Part shown: piece by piece, positions 54,167 to 62,645 of the stretch
Layout: each line of letters begins with the position of its first letter
Position numbering within the stretch: position 1 is the first letter of the stretch
NCBI RefSeq assembly: GCF_050870875.2
Contig: NZ_CP194041.2
Location: 3,162,001 to 3,226,000 of the forward strand
DNA: 64,000 nt
Direction of reading: 5' to 3'
Source of the DNA: Agarivorans sp050870875
Lineage (GTDB): Bacteria; Pseudomonadota; Gammaproteobacteria; Enterobacterales; Celerinatantimonadaceae
The notes under the pieces: generated by a model
Told to the model about the DNA's origin: nothing
Seen by the model: only the letters and a program-made list of their open reading frames with translations
Database searches by the model: none
Position numbers and translations under genes: made by a program

Positions 54167-54804
54167 GCTAATTCACCATTCACAAGAGGGACAAAACGTA
54201 CTGGCTCTAAACAGCGCTCGCTGTAACCCTGTACCTGTTTTTCGATCAACAATAAAGTTTGCTGTTGCTGTTGCGCGCCAACTGGAATAATCATCCGCCC
54301 ACCAACATTTAACTGCTCCACCAGTGCTTGTGGCACCTCGGTTGCTGCGGCCGTCACCAGAATCGCATCAAAAGGCCCCTTACTTGCCCACCCCAGCCAG
54401 CCATCACCATGCTTTGTCGCTACATTATGTAAATCGAGTAGTTTGAGACGACGCTTAGCTTGAAACTGTAAAGTTTTGATCCGTTCTACCGAATAAACTT
54501 GCTCAACCAGAGCCGCTAATACCGCGGTTTGATAGCCCGAGCCGGTCCCGATTTCCAATACTTTTTTCGGCTTTGCTTCTAGCAACAACTCGGTCATTTT
54601 CGCCACGATGTAAGGCTGAGATAAAGTTTGCCCTTGACCAATTGGTAAAGCGGTATTGTCCCAAGCTTGATGAGCTAAAGCTTCATCGATAAAATACTGA
54701 CGAGGGAGTTTGGCGATGGCGCTAAGTACCTCGCGATTACTAATGCCGTGTTGGCGCAGTTGATTCACTAACTTCAAACTATGAGGGCTTTCGCCAAATT
54801 GCAT
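54163..54804 (-). CDS. pcm: Protein-L-isoaspartate O-methyltransferase
   Basis: The product, about 213 residues, methylates isoaspartyl residues with S-adenosylmethionine as the first step of protein repair. It shows LPRQYFIDEALAHQAWDNTALPIGQGQT in separate family blocks, the SAM motif EIGTGSGYQTAVLA and PFDAILVTAAATEVP. ATG at 54804 overlaps the surE stop by one base (TAATG). Overlapping ends with surE and the DedA gene indicate one operon. Confidence 0.95.
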   Translation of the reverse strand: MQFGESPHSLKLVNQLRQHGISNREVLSAIAKLPRQYFIDEALAHQAWDNTALPIGQGQTLSQPYIVAKMTELLLEAKPKKVLEIGTGSGYQTAVLAALVEQVYSVERIKTLQFQAKRRLKLLDLHNVATKHGDGWLGWASKGPFDAILVTAAATEVPQALVEQLNVGGRMIIPVGAQQQQQTLLLIEKQVQGYSERCLEPVRFVPLVNGELA

Positions 54805-55559
54805 TACAGTGCCTCCCAATCCTTGATCCACATATCGAGTGAGTCCAAATATGCGTGTGCCGTCATGTCGATGGTAAGTGGGGTTATCGATACATAGCCT
54901 GCCGCAATGGCGGCAAAGTCGGTTCCCTCACCAGCATCCTGCATGGCTCCCGGAGGACCTAACCAATATATATCGTGCCCTCGCGGATCTTGTTGTTTAA
55001 CCATCATTTCTGCACGGTGACGACTTCCTAAACGAGTTACTTTTATGCCCTTTATTTGACTTAAAGGCAAATCAGGAACATTAACATTTAAAATTTGATT
55101 ACTGGGTAAACTCTGTTGACGGAGTTGTTTGACCAATTTCAAGCTGATTGCTGCAGCGCTCTCATAGTGCTTTCCTTCGCTACCAACCAATGAGACCGCA
55201 ATGGCAGGCAAACCTAAATTGCGACCTTCCATGGCTGCCGCGACAGTCCCCGAATACAATACATCATCGCCCAGATTTGCACCTTCATTTATCCCTGATA
55301 CCACGAGCTCAGGCAACTCATCAACCAGCTCATTGATCGCGAAGTGCACACAATCGGTCGGCGTTCCTTTTACCGAAATAATATTATTTTCCAGCTCAAC
55401 GATCCGTAAAGGATTTTCTAAGGTCAATGAGTTACTAGCACCACTGCAATTTCGATCTGGGGCAACCATCATCACTGGAGCGATACTTTGTAAGGCCTCT
55501 GCTAAACAGTGGATCCCTGGAGCATATACACCATCATCATTACTCACTAATATGGTCAT
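54804..55559 (-). CDS. surE: 5'/3'-nucleotidase SurE
   Basis: This divalent-metal nucleotidase and exopolyphosphatase of about 251 residues starts MTILVSNDDGVYAPG, whose NDDG holds the metal with Asp8 and Asp9. Further blocks are APDRNCSGASNSLT, VKGTPTDCVHFA and VVSGINEGANLGDDVLYSGTV, in pieces. The start at 55559 overlaps truD by 20 bases. Cotranscription with pcm and rpoS-linked genes suits a stationary-phase role. Confidence 0.95.
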   Translation of the reverse strand: MTILVSNDDGVYAPGIHCLAEALQSIAPVMMVAPDRNCSGASNSLTLENPLRIVELENNIISVKGTPTDCVHFAINELVDELPELVVSGINEGANLGDDVLYSGTVAAAMEGRNLGLPAIAVSLVGSEGKHYESAAAISLKLVKQLRQQSLPSNQILNVNVPDLPLSQIKGIKVTRLGSRHRAEMMVKQQDPRGHDIYWLGPPGAMQDAGEGTDFAAIAAGYVSITPLTIDMTAHAYLDSLDMWIKDWEAL

Positions 55560-56595
55560 TATCATCGCCCTCGCAATTAACAATTTCTCGAAGAATACTT
55601 GTAGCGTAATTCCCCGCCGTTAAAAAAAAGCTCAGAACTAAATCGTTACCTTCAGCATGATAATTAAATTCTTTAGGCCGTAATGCTATAGCGCGACGTT
55701 CCATTTTCAAGCCAGCTTCAGCCAAACCCGCCACAATGTCTGGGTAGGCGGCAAGCACCGCACTTTCAAATGCCAAAGCCTTATCTAAAGATACCAGCTC
55801 CCCTTTGCCAACCATGGGCGCCGATAACTCTATTTCCCCTTGCTGAAAACGCTCTACGATGCTTGACTCTGCTTGCTCAGCCACAAAATAAGCATTGCTC
55901 GTAGCAAACTTCATCACATCGCCATCGAGTATTTGATTAAATAACTGCTGCTCAATGCGTTGGCTAATCGCATGATTAAACACTAAACTGCGCGCCGCTG
56001 ATAAATACATACTGCGTTTTTCACGGTTTTTAATCCGTTTGCCTGTAAACATCGCCAAAGCATTATCAATATTCCCTGCTCCCCGGCCGAAGCGCTGTGA
56101 GCCAAAATAATTTGGAACGCCCATCTTTGAGACTAACTTAGCCCGGGCCATAGCTTGCTCGATGTCGGAAACATCACGCAGACGGATCACAAAGTTATTC
56201 CCCGACAAAGCCCCCCGTTTCAGCTTACGATTATGACGAGCAATCGCGATAACTTTCACGCCCGAGCCCAAATCTTCGGCCAACTCAATATTGGATTTTC
56301 CAGGCAATTGGATACTAAACCATTGACGGGTAACCGCATGACGGTCCTTTAAACCCGCGTAGCTCACGTCTTTAGGGCTTACTTGGCAAGCTTCCGCGAG
56401 CATCTTGGCAACCCAAGCGGTGTTCTCTCCTGTTTTTTCGATTTGAACCAACATGTGCTCGCCATCACCGCTAAATTCAAACGGCAGCACCTCATCAACC
56501 CGAAAATCGACGGCTTGTTGCTTTAACAAACCAGTGCCAGTAGGTTGGCCATGCAGAAAATTAAACTCAGAGATAACTTGTGAATAATTGCTCAC
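55540..56595 (-). CDS. truD: tRNA pseudouridine(13) synthase TruD
   Basis: The 351-residue product converts U13 of tRNA-Glu to pseudouridine. The catalytic Asp lies in SYAGLKDRHAVTRQWFS (~residue 80); GVPNYFGSQRFGR and LRPKEFNYHAEGNDLVLSFFL are family blocks. It directly follows ispF with no gap and overlaps surE. Confidence 0.95.
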   Translation of the reverse strand: MSNYSQVISEFNFLHGQPTGTGLLKQQAVDFRVDEVLPFEFSGDGEHMLVQIEKTGENTAWVAKMLAEACQVSPKDVSYAGLKDRHAVTRQWFSIQLPGKSNIELAEDLGSGVKVIAIARHNRKLKRGALSGNNFVIRLRDVSDIEQAMARAKLVSKMGVPNYFGSQRFGRGAGNIDNALAMFTGKRIKNREKRSMYLSAARSLVFNHAISQRIEQQLFNQILDGDVMKFATSNAYFVAEQAESSIVERFQQGEIELSAPMVGKGELVSLDKALAFESAVLAAYPDIVAGLAEAGLKMERRAIALRPKEFNYHAEGNDLVLSFFLTAGNYATSILREIVNCEGDDNDHISE

Positions 56596-57075
56596 TTAAC
56601 AAGCCTCCAATAACACAACTGCATGACTAGAAATCCCTTCTTTTCGCCCTTCAAAACCGAGCTTTTCAGTAGTGGTGGCTTTTACATTCACGCGGTCAAT
56701 ATCCACATTTAGATCCTCGGCAATGTTTTGACGCATCATTTCAATGTGAGGCGCCATCTTAGGCGCTTGTGCAACAATTGTTAGGTCAAGATTACCGAGT
56801 TTATAAGCGCGCTGGCTCACCTCCGCCATCACTTGACGCAGTAAAATACGCGAGTCAATCCCTGCATAAGCGGGGTCATTATCGGGGAAATGATGGCCAA
56901 TATCACCTAAGGCTAAAGCACCCAGTAATGCGTCGCAGAGAGCATGCAAAGCAACATCACCATCAGAGTGGGCGACAAAACCCTGTGGATAAGGAATGGC
57001 AACACCTGCAACCATCAATGGTCCTGGTCCACCAAATTTATGTACATCAAAGCCGTGCCCAATGCGGATGCTCAC
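56596..57075 (-). CDS. ispF: 2-C-methyl-D-erythritol 2,4-cyclodiphosphate synthase
   Basis: At 159 residues the product matches IspF. The zinc site residues are in GHGFDVHKF (Asp and His) and later DIGHHFPDND; the C-terminal blocks VNVKATTTEKLGF and AVVLLE are present. It forms cyclic MEcPP in the MEP isoprenoid pathway. It overlaps ispD by four bases, so both steps are probably translated together. Confidence 0.96.
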   Translation of the reverse strand: MSIRIGHGFDVHKFGGPGPLMVAGVAIPYPQGFVAHSDGDVALHALCDALLGALALGDIGHHFPDNDPAYAGIDSRILLRQVMAEVSQRAYKLGNLDLTIVAQAPKMAPHIEMMRQNIAEDLNVDIDRVNVKATTTEKLGFEGRKEGISSHAVVLLEAC

Positions 57076-57779
57076 GCGGTTTCCTCTTTATTAAGTTGTT
57101 GACTGACATACCACTCGGCTAACGCTAAATCTTCAGGGCAAGTCACTTTTATATTATCGCTTCGACCAACCACAATGCTCACCGACTGACCCGCCCATTC
57201 CATGGCCGAAGCTTCATCAGTAATCTGAACCCCAGCTTTTAAGGCTTGAGAGAGACATTGTTTTAATGGCGCGACTTGAAACATTTGTGGCGTTAATGCA
57301 TGCCAAAGCTGCTCCCTGGAAACGGTATGCTCAACTTTACCTGAAGCGGCGCGTTTCATGGTATCGCGTACTGGAGTGGCTAAAATAGCGCCATCGGCGT
57401 GTAACTCTACATGGCGAATTAACTTGCTAATATCTTGATGAGTAATACATGGCCGAGCGGCATCGTGTACCAAAACCCAAGCATTCTCATCGATAGCCCC
57501 CAGCCCAGCCAATACCGAATCGGCTCTTTCTTCTCCACCAAACACCGTTAAAACCTTATCAGAAGCGGCTATAGCTAAGTGCTTAAACCATTGGTCCTCG
57601 GGGTGCAACACCACGACCACCCGCGCAATATCGGGGTGAGAAAGGAAAACACCAAGTGTGGTTTCTAAGATTGTTTGCTGACCAATCTTTAAGTATTGCT
57701 TGGGAATATCCGCCTGCATTCGCGAACCAATTCCCGCGGCAGGAAGCAATGCAATATATTGCTTCGATATAAAGTTCAT
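57072..57779 (-). CDS. ispD: 2-C-methyl-D-erythritol 4-phosphate cytidylyltransferase
   Basis: The ~235-residue product has the nucleotidyltransferase P-loop-like AAGIGSRMQADIPKQYL, then VLVHDAARPCI, ATPVRDTMKR and TDEASAMEW. It makes CDP-ME in the MEP pathway. The ATG at 57779 is used rather than the TTG one codon earlier. It follows ftsB by 26 bases. Confidence 0.95.
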   Translation of the reverse strand: MNFISKQYIALLPAAGIGSRMQADIPKQYLKIGQQTILETTLGVFLSHPDIARVVVVLHPEDQWFKHLAIAASDKVLTVFGGEERADSVLAGLGAIDENAWVLVHDAARPCITHQDISKLIRHVELHADGAILATPVRDTMKRAASGKVEHTVSREQLWHALTPQMFQVAPLKQCLSQALKAGVQITDEASAMEWAGQSVSIVVGRSDNIKVTCPEDLALAEWYVSQQLNKEETA

Positions 57780-57805
57780 CAATAGTAACTACTCAATGGC
57801 TGCGA

Positions 57806-58090
57806 TTAGTTCCGTTCGGGGGAAGGAATGATTCGATAAAAGGTTTCACCTTGTTTTATCAGACCGAGTTCGTTTCGAGCGTGTTCCTCAACGGCATCTA
57901 AACCATTACGCAAATCCGCAATCTCCGCCTGCAATACAACGTTACGTTGGCTCAACTCCTGATTAGCGAGTAGCTGTTTCGAAACTTGTTCTCGCAAGCC
58001 GAAATAATCGTTAAGCGAATTTTTCCCAAACCATAGTTGGTACTGTAATAACATAACGAGCAGTATGAGCAGAATTTTAAACGAACGCAT
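57806..58090 (-). CDS. ftsB: Cell division protein FtsB
   Basis: This 94-residue bitopic protein has one N-terminal membrane helix (ILLILLVMLLQYQLWFG) and a periplasmic coiled coil (~25-70), ending with HARNELGLIKQGETFYRI, the FtsL/FtsB/FtsQ-binding tail. It is part of the divisome. Three terminators separate it from eno, so it needs its own promoter within 58091-58170; a weak candidate is TTGAAT-N17-TAAGAG. Confidence 0.93.
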   Translation of the reverse strand: MRSFKILLILLVMLLQYQLWFGKNSLNDYFGLREQVSKQLLANQELSQRNVVLQAEIADLRNGLDAVEEHARNELGLIKQGETFYRIIPSPERN

Positions 58091-58170
58091 GATTCCTCCG
58101 TGAGCTAGATAATCCCATAAAGCCGATTGTTACTCCACTCTTAGTGCGTTGATTTAGCCAATTCAATGGC

Positions 58171-58204
58171 AAAAAAATCCCTAGTCGTAATTGCGACTAG
58201 GGAT
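58171..58204 (-). terminator. Terminator between eno and ftsB (distal)
   Basis: ATCCCTAGTCG and CGACTAGGGAT form an 11-pair stem with a six-base loop, followed on the minus strand by a run of T. Confidence 0.9.
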
Positions 58205-58235
58205 CCATGGAGGTTCGAGTCAACATTCATATAAA

Positions 58236-58261
58236 AAAATCCCCGCCTAAGCGAGGATTTT
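58236..58261 (-). terminator. eno terminator, duplicated copy A
   Basis: AAATCCCCGC and GCGAGGATTT pair around CTAA with one mismatch. On the minus strand it is followed by a T run. It repeats the hairpin at 58469-58494. Confidence 0.85.
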
Positions 58262-58307
58262 ATAATCAAAGTAGCATATTAAGCTTAACCGAAGTTAAGC
58301 CTTAATA

Positions 58308-58427
58308 TTACTGACCTTTAACTTCTTTAAGACCATTGTAAGGCGCTTTTGAACCTAGTGCTTCTTCGATTCGTAGCAATTGCTTGCCCGTAGTTAACAA
58401 AGAGTAGCAACACGCTCAGAACGGCTC
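58308..58427 (-). pseudogene. Remnant of the eno 3' end
   Basis: The last 24 codons and the stop of eno are repeated with no amino acid change (QLLRIEEALGSK...KEVKGQ). Upstream of them a 14-base extra segment breaks the frame with a stop, and only a short match (SRSERVA versus SRSDRVA in eno) remains. It has no start and cannot encode an enzyme. Confidence 0.85.
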
Positions 58428-58453
58428 GCCGCTCTTCCACTTTAGCCTCGCCA

Positions 58454-58645
58454 TCAACATTCATTAAAAAAATCCCCGCCTAAGCGAGGATTTTATAATC
58501 AAAGTAGCATATTAAGCTTAACCGAGTTAAGCCTTAATATTACTGACCTTTAACTTCTTTAAGACCATTGTAAGGTGCTTTTGAACCTAGTGCTTCTTCG
58601 ATTCGTAGCAATTGGTTGTATTTAGCAACCCGATCAGAACGGCTC
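58454..58645. repeat. Duplicated eno 3' end plus terminator, copy B (true eno end)
   Basis: This is the functional copy, continuous with the full eno gene. It pairs with 58220-58427. Confidence 0.9.
58469..58494 (-). terminator. eno terminator, proximal copy
   Basis: Same hairpin as at 58236-58261, 46 bases after the eno stop, followed by a T run on the minus strand. Confidence 0.88.
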
Positions 58646-59838
58646 AATGAACCTGTTTTGATTTGGCCAGCAGCAGTACCAACCGCTAGATCAGCGATAG
58701 TTGCATCTTCAGTTTCGCCTGAACGGTGAGAGATAACGGCAGTGAAACCAGCATCTTTCGCCATTTTAATAGCAGCCAAAGTTTCGCTTAAAGAACCGAT
58801 TTGGTTGAATTTAATCAGGATAGAGTTAGCAATACCATTGTCGATACCACGCTTAAGGATCTTAGTGTTAGTTACGAACAAATCGTCACCAACCAATTGG
58901 ATTTTGTCGCCCAAAAGTTTAGTTTGGTGTGCAAAACCATCCCAATCAGACTCGTCAAGACCGTCTTCAATCGATACGATTGGGTACTGTTCAGTCAAAT
59001 CTTTAAGGAAGAAGTTGAACTCTTCAGAAGTGAATTTTTTACCTTCGCCTTTAAGGTCGTAGATATTAGCTTCTTTGTCGTAGAACTCAGATGCAGCACA
59101 ATCCATCGCTAGAGTGATGTCTTTACCTAGTTCGTAACCTGCATTTGCAACCGCAACTTTAATTGCTGCAAGTGCCGCTTCGTTTGAAGCCAAGTTAGGC
59201 GCAAAACCACCTTCATCACCAACTGCAGTTGAGTGACCATCAGCTTTAAGTACTTTAGCAAGGCTATGGAATACTTCAGCGCCCATACGTAGGCCTTCAC
59301 GGAAGTTTGCAGCACCAACGGGTTGAATCATAAATTCTTGGATGTCTACGCTGTTATCTGCATGCTCACCACCATTGATGATGTTCATCATTGGAAGAGG
59401 CATAGAGTAAACACCAGGAGTACCATTTAAGTCAGCGATGTGAGCGTATAGTGGTACTTTTTTAGAAGCTGCCGCAGCTTTAGCAGCCGCTAAAGAAACC
59501 GCTAGAATAGCGTTTGCGCCAAACTTAGCTTTGTTTTCGGTACCATCAAGATCGATCATGATTTGGTCAAGCTCAGCTTGAGCCAAAGCATCTTTACCAA
59601 CTAATGCTTCAGCAATTGGGCCGTTTACAGCAGCAACAGCTTTTAATACACCTTTGCCTAAGTAACGAGCTTTATCGCCATCACGCAATTCTAGGGCTTC
59701 ACGAGAACCAGTTGAAGCACCAGAAGGCGCAGCAGCCATACCGAAAGAACCATCAGCTAGATGAACTTCAGCTTCTACAGTAGGGTTACCGCGTGAATCC
59801 ATGATTTCGCGACCAAGTACTTTTACGATATTAGACAT
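58540..59838 (-). CDS. eno: Enolase
   Basis: The 432-residue product converts 2-phosphoglycerate to phosphoenolpyruvate in glycolysis and is an RNA degradosome partner in E. coli. It has REIMDSRGNPTVEAEV, GASTGSREALELRD, metal residues in AMDCAASEFY, VSIEDGLDESDWDG and GDDLFVTN, the catalytic Lys in LIKFNQIGSLSET, and SHRSGETED. It follows pyrG by 65 bases. Confidence 0.98.
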   Translation of the reverse strand: MSNIVKVLGREIMDSRGNPTVEAEVHLADGSFGMAAAPSGASTGSREALELRDGDKARYLGKGVLKAVAAVNGPIAEALVGKDALAQAELDQIMIDLDGTENKAKFGANAILAVSLAAAKAAAASKKVPLYAHIADLNGTPGVYSMPLPMMNIINGGEHADNSVDIQEFMIQPVGAANFREGLRMGAEVFHSLAKVLKADGHSTAVGDEGGFAPNLASNEAALAAIKVAVANAGYELGKDITLAMDCAASEFYDKEANIYDLKGEGKKFTSEEFNFFLKDLTEQYPIVSIEDGLDESDWDGFAHQTKLLGDKIQLVGDDLFVTNTKILKRGIDNGIANSILIKFNQIGSLSETLAAIKMAKDAGFTAVISHRSGETEDATIADLAVGTAAGQIKTGSLSRSDRVAKYNQLLRIEEALGSKAPYNGLKEVKGQ

Positions 59839-59889
59839 TACTAATTTCCTCTATAAGTTAATAAACTACAAACTTTCTAAAAATCTCTA

Positions 59890-59911
59890 CTCGCTAGTAG
59901 ATACTAGCGAG
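59890..59911 (-). terminator. Hairpin at the pyrG 3' end
   Basis: CTCGCTAGTA and TACTAGCGAG form a ten-pair stem that includes the pyrG stop codon. A short T-rich stretch follows on the minus strand. It could attenuate read-through into eno or protect the mRNA end. Confidence 0.45.
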
Positions 59912-61535
59912 CTTTATTAAATTCGCCAGCGGCTTTCACAAACCCGGCAAATAATGGGTGTCCATCACGCGGGGTAGATGTAAATTCAGGGTGAAACTGT
60001 GAAGCAACAAACCAAGGATGAGCAGGGTTTTCGATGATTTCCACTAGTTTCTTGTCTGCCGACAAGCCGGTCACTTTTAGACCTTTTTTGGTGATCTTTG
60101 GCAACAAAGTATTATTCACCTCATAACGATGGCGATGACGTTCATAAATTTCTAAACTACCGTACAACTCTGCAACTTTAGAGCCCTTAGTTAAATGGCA
60201 AAGCTGAGAGCCAAGGCGCATTGTGCCACCTAAATCTGAATCAATATTCCGCGTTTCTCGTTTGCCATCTTCGTCGATCCACTCGGTAATAAGCCCAACC
60301 ACGGGTGCCGATGATTCCGCATTAAACTCGGTAGAATGGGCATCTGTCAAGCCAACCACATTCCGCGCGTATTCAATTAAAGCGACTTGCATCCCCAAAC
60401 AAATACCAAGGTAAGGTACGTTGTTTTCACGAGCATATTGCGCAGCTAAAATCTTACCTTCTACACCACGCTCACCAAAGCCACCAGGCACTAAAATAGC
60501 ATCCAAGTCTTTAAGGACCTCAGGTCCTTTTACTTCTAGATCTTGAGAGTCGACATATTGAATCTTCACACTCAAGCGATTCTTAAGGCCGGCATGTTTC
60601 AAGGCCTCATTCACCGACTTATAGGCATCAGGTAATTCAACATATTTGCCAATCATGCCAATCACAATCTCATTCGTTGGATTCGCTTCTTCGTAAATGA
60701 CTTGTTCCCATTCACTTAAGTCGGCTTCAGGACATTCAATACCAAAGCGATTGGTGACCAATGCATCTAAGCCCTGAGACTTCAGCAAAGCGGGAATTTT
60801 GTAAATACTGTCGACATCTTTCAGCGAGATAACTGCGCGATCGGGTACATTAGTGAACAAAGCGATTTTGGCGCGTTCATTAGCTGGAATCGCTCGGTCA
60901 CTCCGGCAAATCAAAATATCGGGTTGAATACCGATAGAACGGAGTTCTTTCACTGAGTGTTGAGTCGGCTTCGTTTTTACTTCACCAGCCGCCCCCAAAT
61001 AAGGCACTAAGGTCAAATGCATATACATCGCGCGTTCACGACCAATTTCAGTGCCTAACTGACGAATTGCTTCTAAAAACGGTTGTGACTCAATATCGCC
61101 CACCGTTCCACCAATTTCCACAATAGCAACATCAACACCTTCACCGCCCGCGACAATCCGTTCTTTAATCGCATTGGTAATATGTGGAATGACTTGGATG
61201 GTAGCACCTAGATAGTCGCCACGACGCTCTTTACGCAGCACGTCTTCATAGACGCGTCCCGTCGTGAAATTATTACGCTTAGTCATCTTGGTACGAATAA
61301 AGCGCTCATAATGACCTAAATCTAGATCGGTTTCGGCACCGTCTTCAGTCACAAATACTTCGCCGTGCTGGATCGGACTCATAGTACCGGGATCTACATT
61401 GATGTATGGGTCAAGCTTCATAATGGTCACTTTAAGACCACGAGCTTCTAAAATGGCAGCCAGCGATGCAGCGGCAATACCTTTACCCAAAGAGGACACT
61501 ACGCCTCCGGTGACGAAAATGTATTTTGTTGTCAT
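59904..61535 (-). CDS. pyrG: CTP synthase
   Basis: The 543-residue product aminates UTP to CTP. The synthase domain (~1-266) has FVTGGVVSSLGKGIAAASLA, MKLDPYINVDPGTMSP in part and EIGGTVGDIES. The glutaminase domain (~290-543) has GGFGERG, the Cys nucleophile in LGICLGMQ, and the His/Glu pair in SQFHPEF. It lies between mazG and eno, as in most gammaproteobacteria. Confidence 0.98.
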   Translation of the reverse strand: MTTKYIFVTGGVVSSLGKGIAAASLAAILEARGLKVTIMKLDPYINVDPGTMSPIQHGEVFVTEDGAETDLDLGHYERFIRTKMTKRNNFTTGRVYEDVLRKERRGDYLGATIQVIPHITNAIKERIVAGGEGVDVAIVEIGGTVGDIESQPFLEAIRQLGTEIGRERAMYMHLTLVPYLGAAGEVKTKPTQHSVKELRSIGIQPDILICRSDRAIPANERAKIALFTNVPDRAVISLKDVDSIYKIPALLKSQGLDALVTNRFGIECPEADLSEWEQVIYEEANPTNEIVIGMIGKYVELPDAYKSVNEALKHAGLKNRLSVKIQYVDSQDLEVKGPEVLKDLDAILVPGGFGERGVEGKILAAQYARENNVPYLGICLGMQVALIEYARNVVGLTDAHSTEFNAESSAPVVGLITEWIDEDGKRETRNIDSDLGGTMRLGSQLCHLTKGSKVAELYGSLEIYERHRHRYEVNNTLLPKITKKGLKVTGLSADKKLVEIIENPAHPWFVASQFHPEFTSTPRDGHPLFAGFVKAAGEFNKAR

Positions 61536-61594
61536 GTCGAACCTGAGAAGTTGGATGTGTTAAGGGCGTATCTGCGATACTTGGACGGGGGCAT

Positions 61595-61623
61595 AGTATA
61601 GCAAAGCCTCTTTAACACCACAA
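61595..61623 (-). promoter_or_regulatory. pyrG promoter
   Basis: On the minus strand TTGTGG (61618-61623) and TATACT (61595-61600) are 17 bases apart, about 60 bases before the pyrG ATG. The -10 is good and the -35 moderate. Confidence 0.55.
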
Positions 61624-61669
61624 TCGATGTCACTCTATCAAGACTAAGTTTTAGTGTATTTGTTGTAAA

Positions 61670-62500
61670 TCAATTTTTGTAATTTTCTTTCACTTTATCC
61701 CACAAGGCATCCATCTCTTGCAGGCTCATGCTGTCAAGTTGCCGCCCTTGGTTTCTTGCCAAAGCCTCTACACCACGAAATCTTCGACTAAATTTATGAT
61801 TCGCTTGGCGTAACAGCGCTTCAGCATCAAAATCGCAAACCCGTGCCAAATTTACGCAAGAAAACAACAAATCGCCAATTTCTTCGGCAACATCCTGCCG
61901 CTGTTTTTCGTCGATAGCCTGTTCGACCTCCGCCAATTCTTCTTTAACCTTGTCGATCACCGGAGCGACGCTGGGCCAGTCAAACCCCACATGAGCACAG
62001 CGTTTTTGTAACTTTTGTGCTCGGCTCAAAGCTGGCAATGCTTGCGGCACATCATCTAACACGCTTGGTGCGTGATGATGAGACTTATTTGCCCGCTCTC
62101 GCACTTTCTCGGCTTCCCAGTTAACTTTTAGCTGGGCATCATCCAATTGGATTTTTTGTTGCTGATTAAAAACATGTGGATGACGGCGGATCAATTTTTC
62201 ACAGATCCCATCAACCACTGCTGCAAAGTCAAAGTCTCCTTGCTCTTGAGCAAACTGAGCGTAGTACACCACCTGAAACAGTAAATCACCAAGCTCTAAC
62301 TTTACTTCAGCAAAATCACCAGAATCCAGCGCTTGGTGAATTGCTTCTACCACCTCGTAAGTCTCTTCTACAGTATGTGGCAAGATAGATTGCCAATCTT
62401 GTTTAAGATCCCAAGGACAACCACACTCGGGGTCACGTAATTTCGCCATAATGGCGAGTAAGGTATCAATACGATAAGGACGTTGCAGCATAGAGTTCAA
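61670..62500 (-). CDS. mazG: Nucleoside triphosphate pyrophosphohydrolase MazG
   Basis: The 276-residue product has two MazG domains, with LRDPECGCPWDLKQ and the metal-binding EETYEVVEAI then ELGDLLFQVVYYAQ in the first, and EEIGDLLFSCVNLAR in the second. It hydrolyses NTPs and limits (p)ppGpp effects. The start may be TTG at 62500 with AGGA four bases upstream, or ATG at 62491. It lies next to relA, consistent with its link to the stringent response. Confidence 0.93.
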   Translation of the reverse strand: MNSMLQRPYRIDTLLAIMAKLRDPECGCPWDLKQDWQSILPHTVEETYEVVEAIHQALDSGDFAEVKLELGDLLFQVVYYAQFAQEQGDFDFAAVVDGICEKLIRRHPHVFNQQQKIQLDDAQLKVNWEAEKVRERANKSHHHAPSVLDDVPQALPALSRAQKLQKRCAHVGFDWPSVAPVIDKVKEELAEVEQAIDEKQRQDVAEEIGDLLFSCVNLARVCDFDAEALLRQANHKFSRRFRGVEALARNQGRQLDSMSLQEMDALWDKVKENYKN

Positions 62501-62602
62501 AATTTCCTAAGGATTATTAGCCTTTCATTTTAAATTTTCGATAGCTTCAGATAACGCTGGCGATTCATCACTCTAGCACTTACATAAAGTTCTGGTTAAT
62601 GA

Positions 62603-62637
62603 GGCTATTTTCAACATCCTACGATGCGAAAATAGCC
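62603..62637 (-). terminator. Hairpin after relA
   Basis: GGCTATTTTC and GAAAATAGCC form a ten-pair stem with a 15-base loop, just downstream of the relA stop on the minus strand. The T run is poor, so strength is uncertain. Confidence 0.5.
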
Positions 62638-62645
62638 CTCGATGA

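Larger units (their letters stand above)
58220..58427. repeat. Duplicated eno 3' end plus terminator, copy A
   Basis: 58220-58382 matches 58454-58614 with one substitution and two single-base indels by eye. The two parts then diverge, and a further short match around CAGAACGGCTC ends at 58427. It includes the eno terminator and last codons, so it arose as a recent local duplication. Confidence 0.9.
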
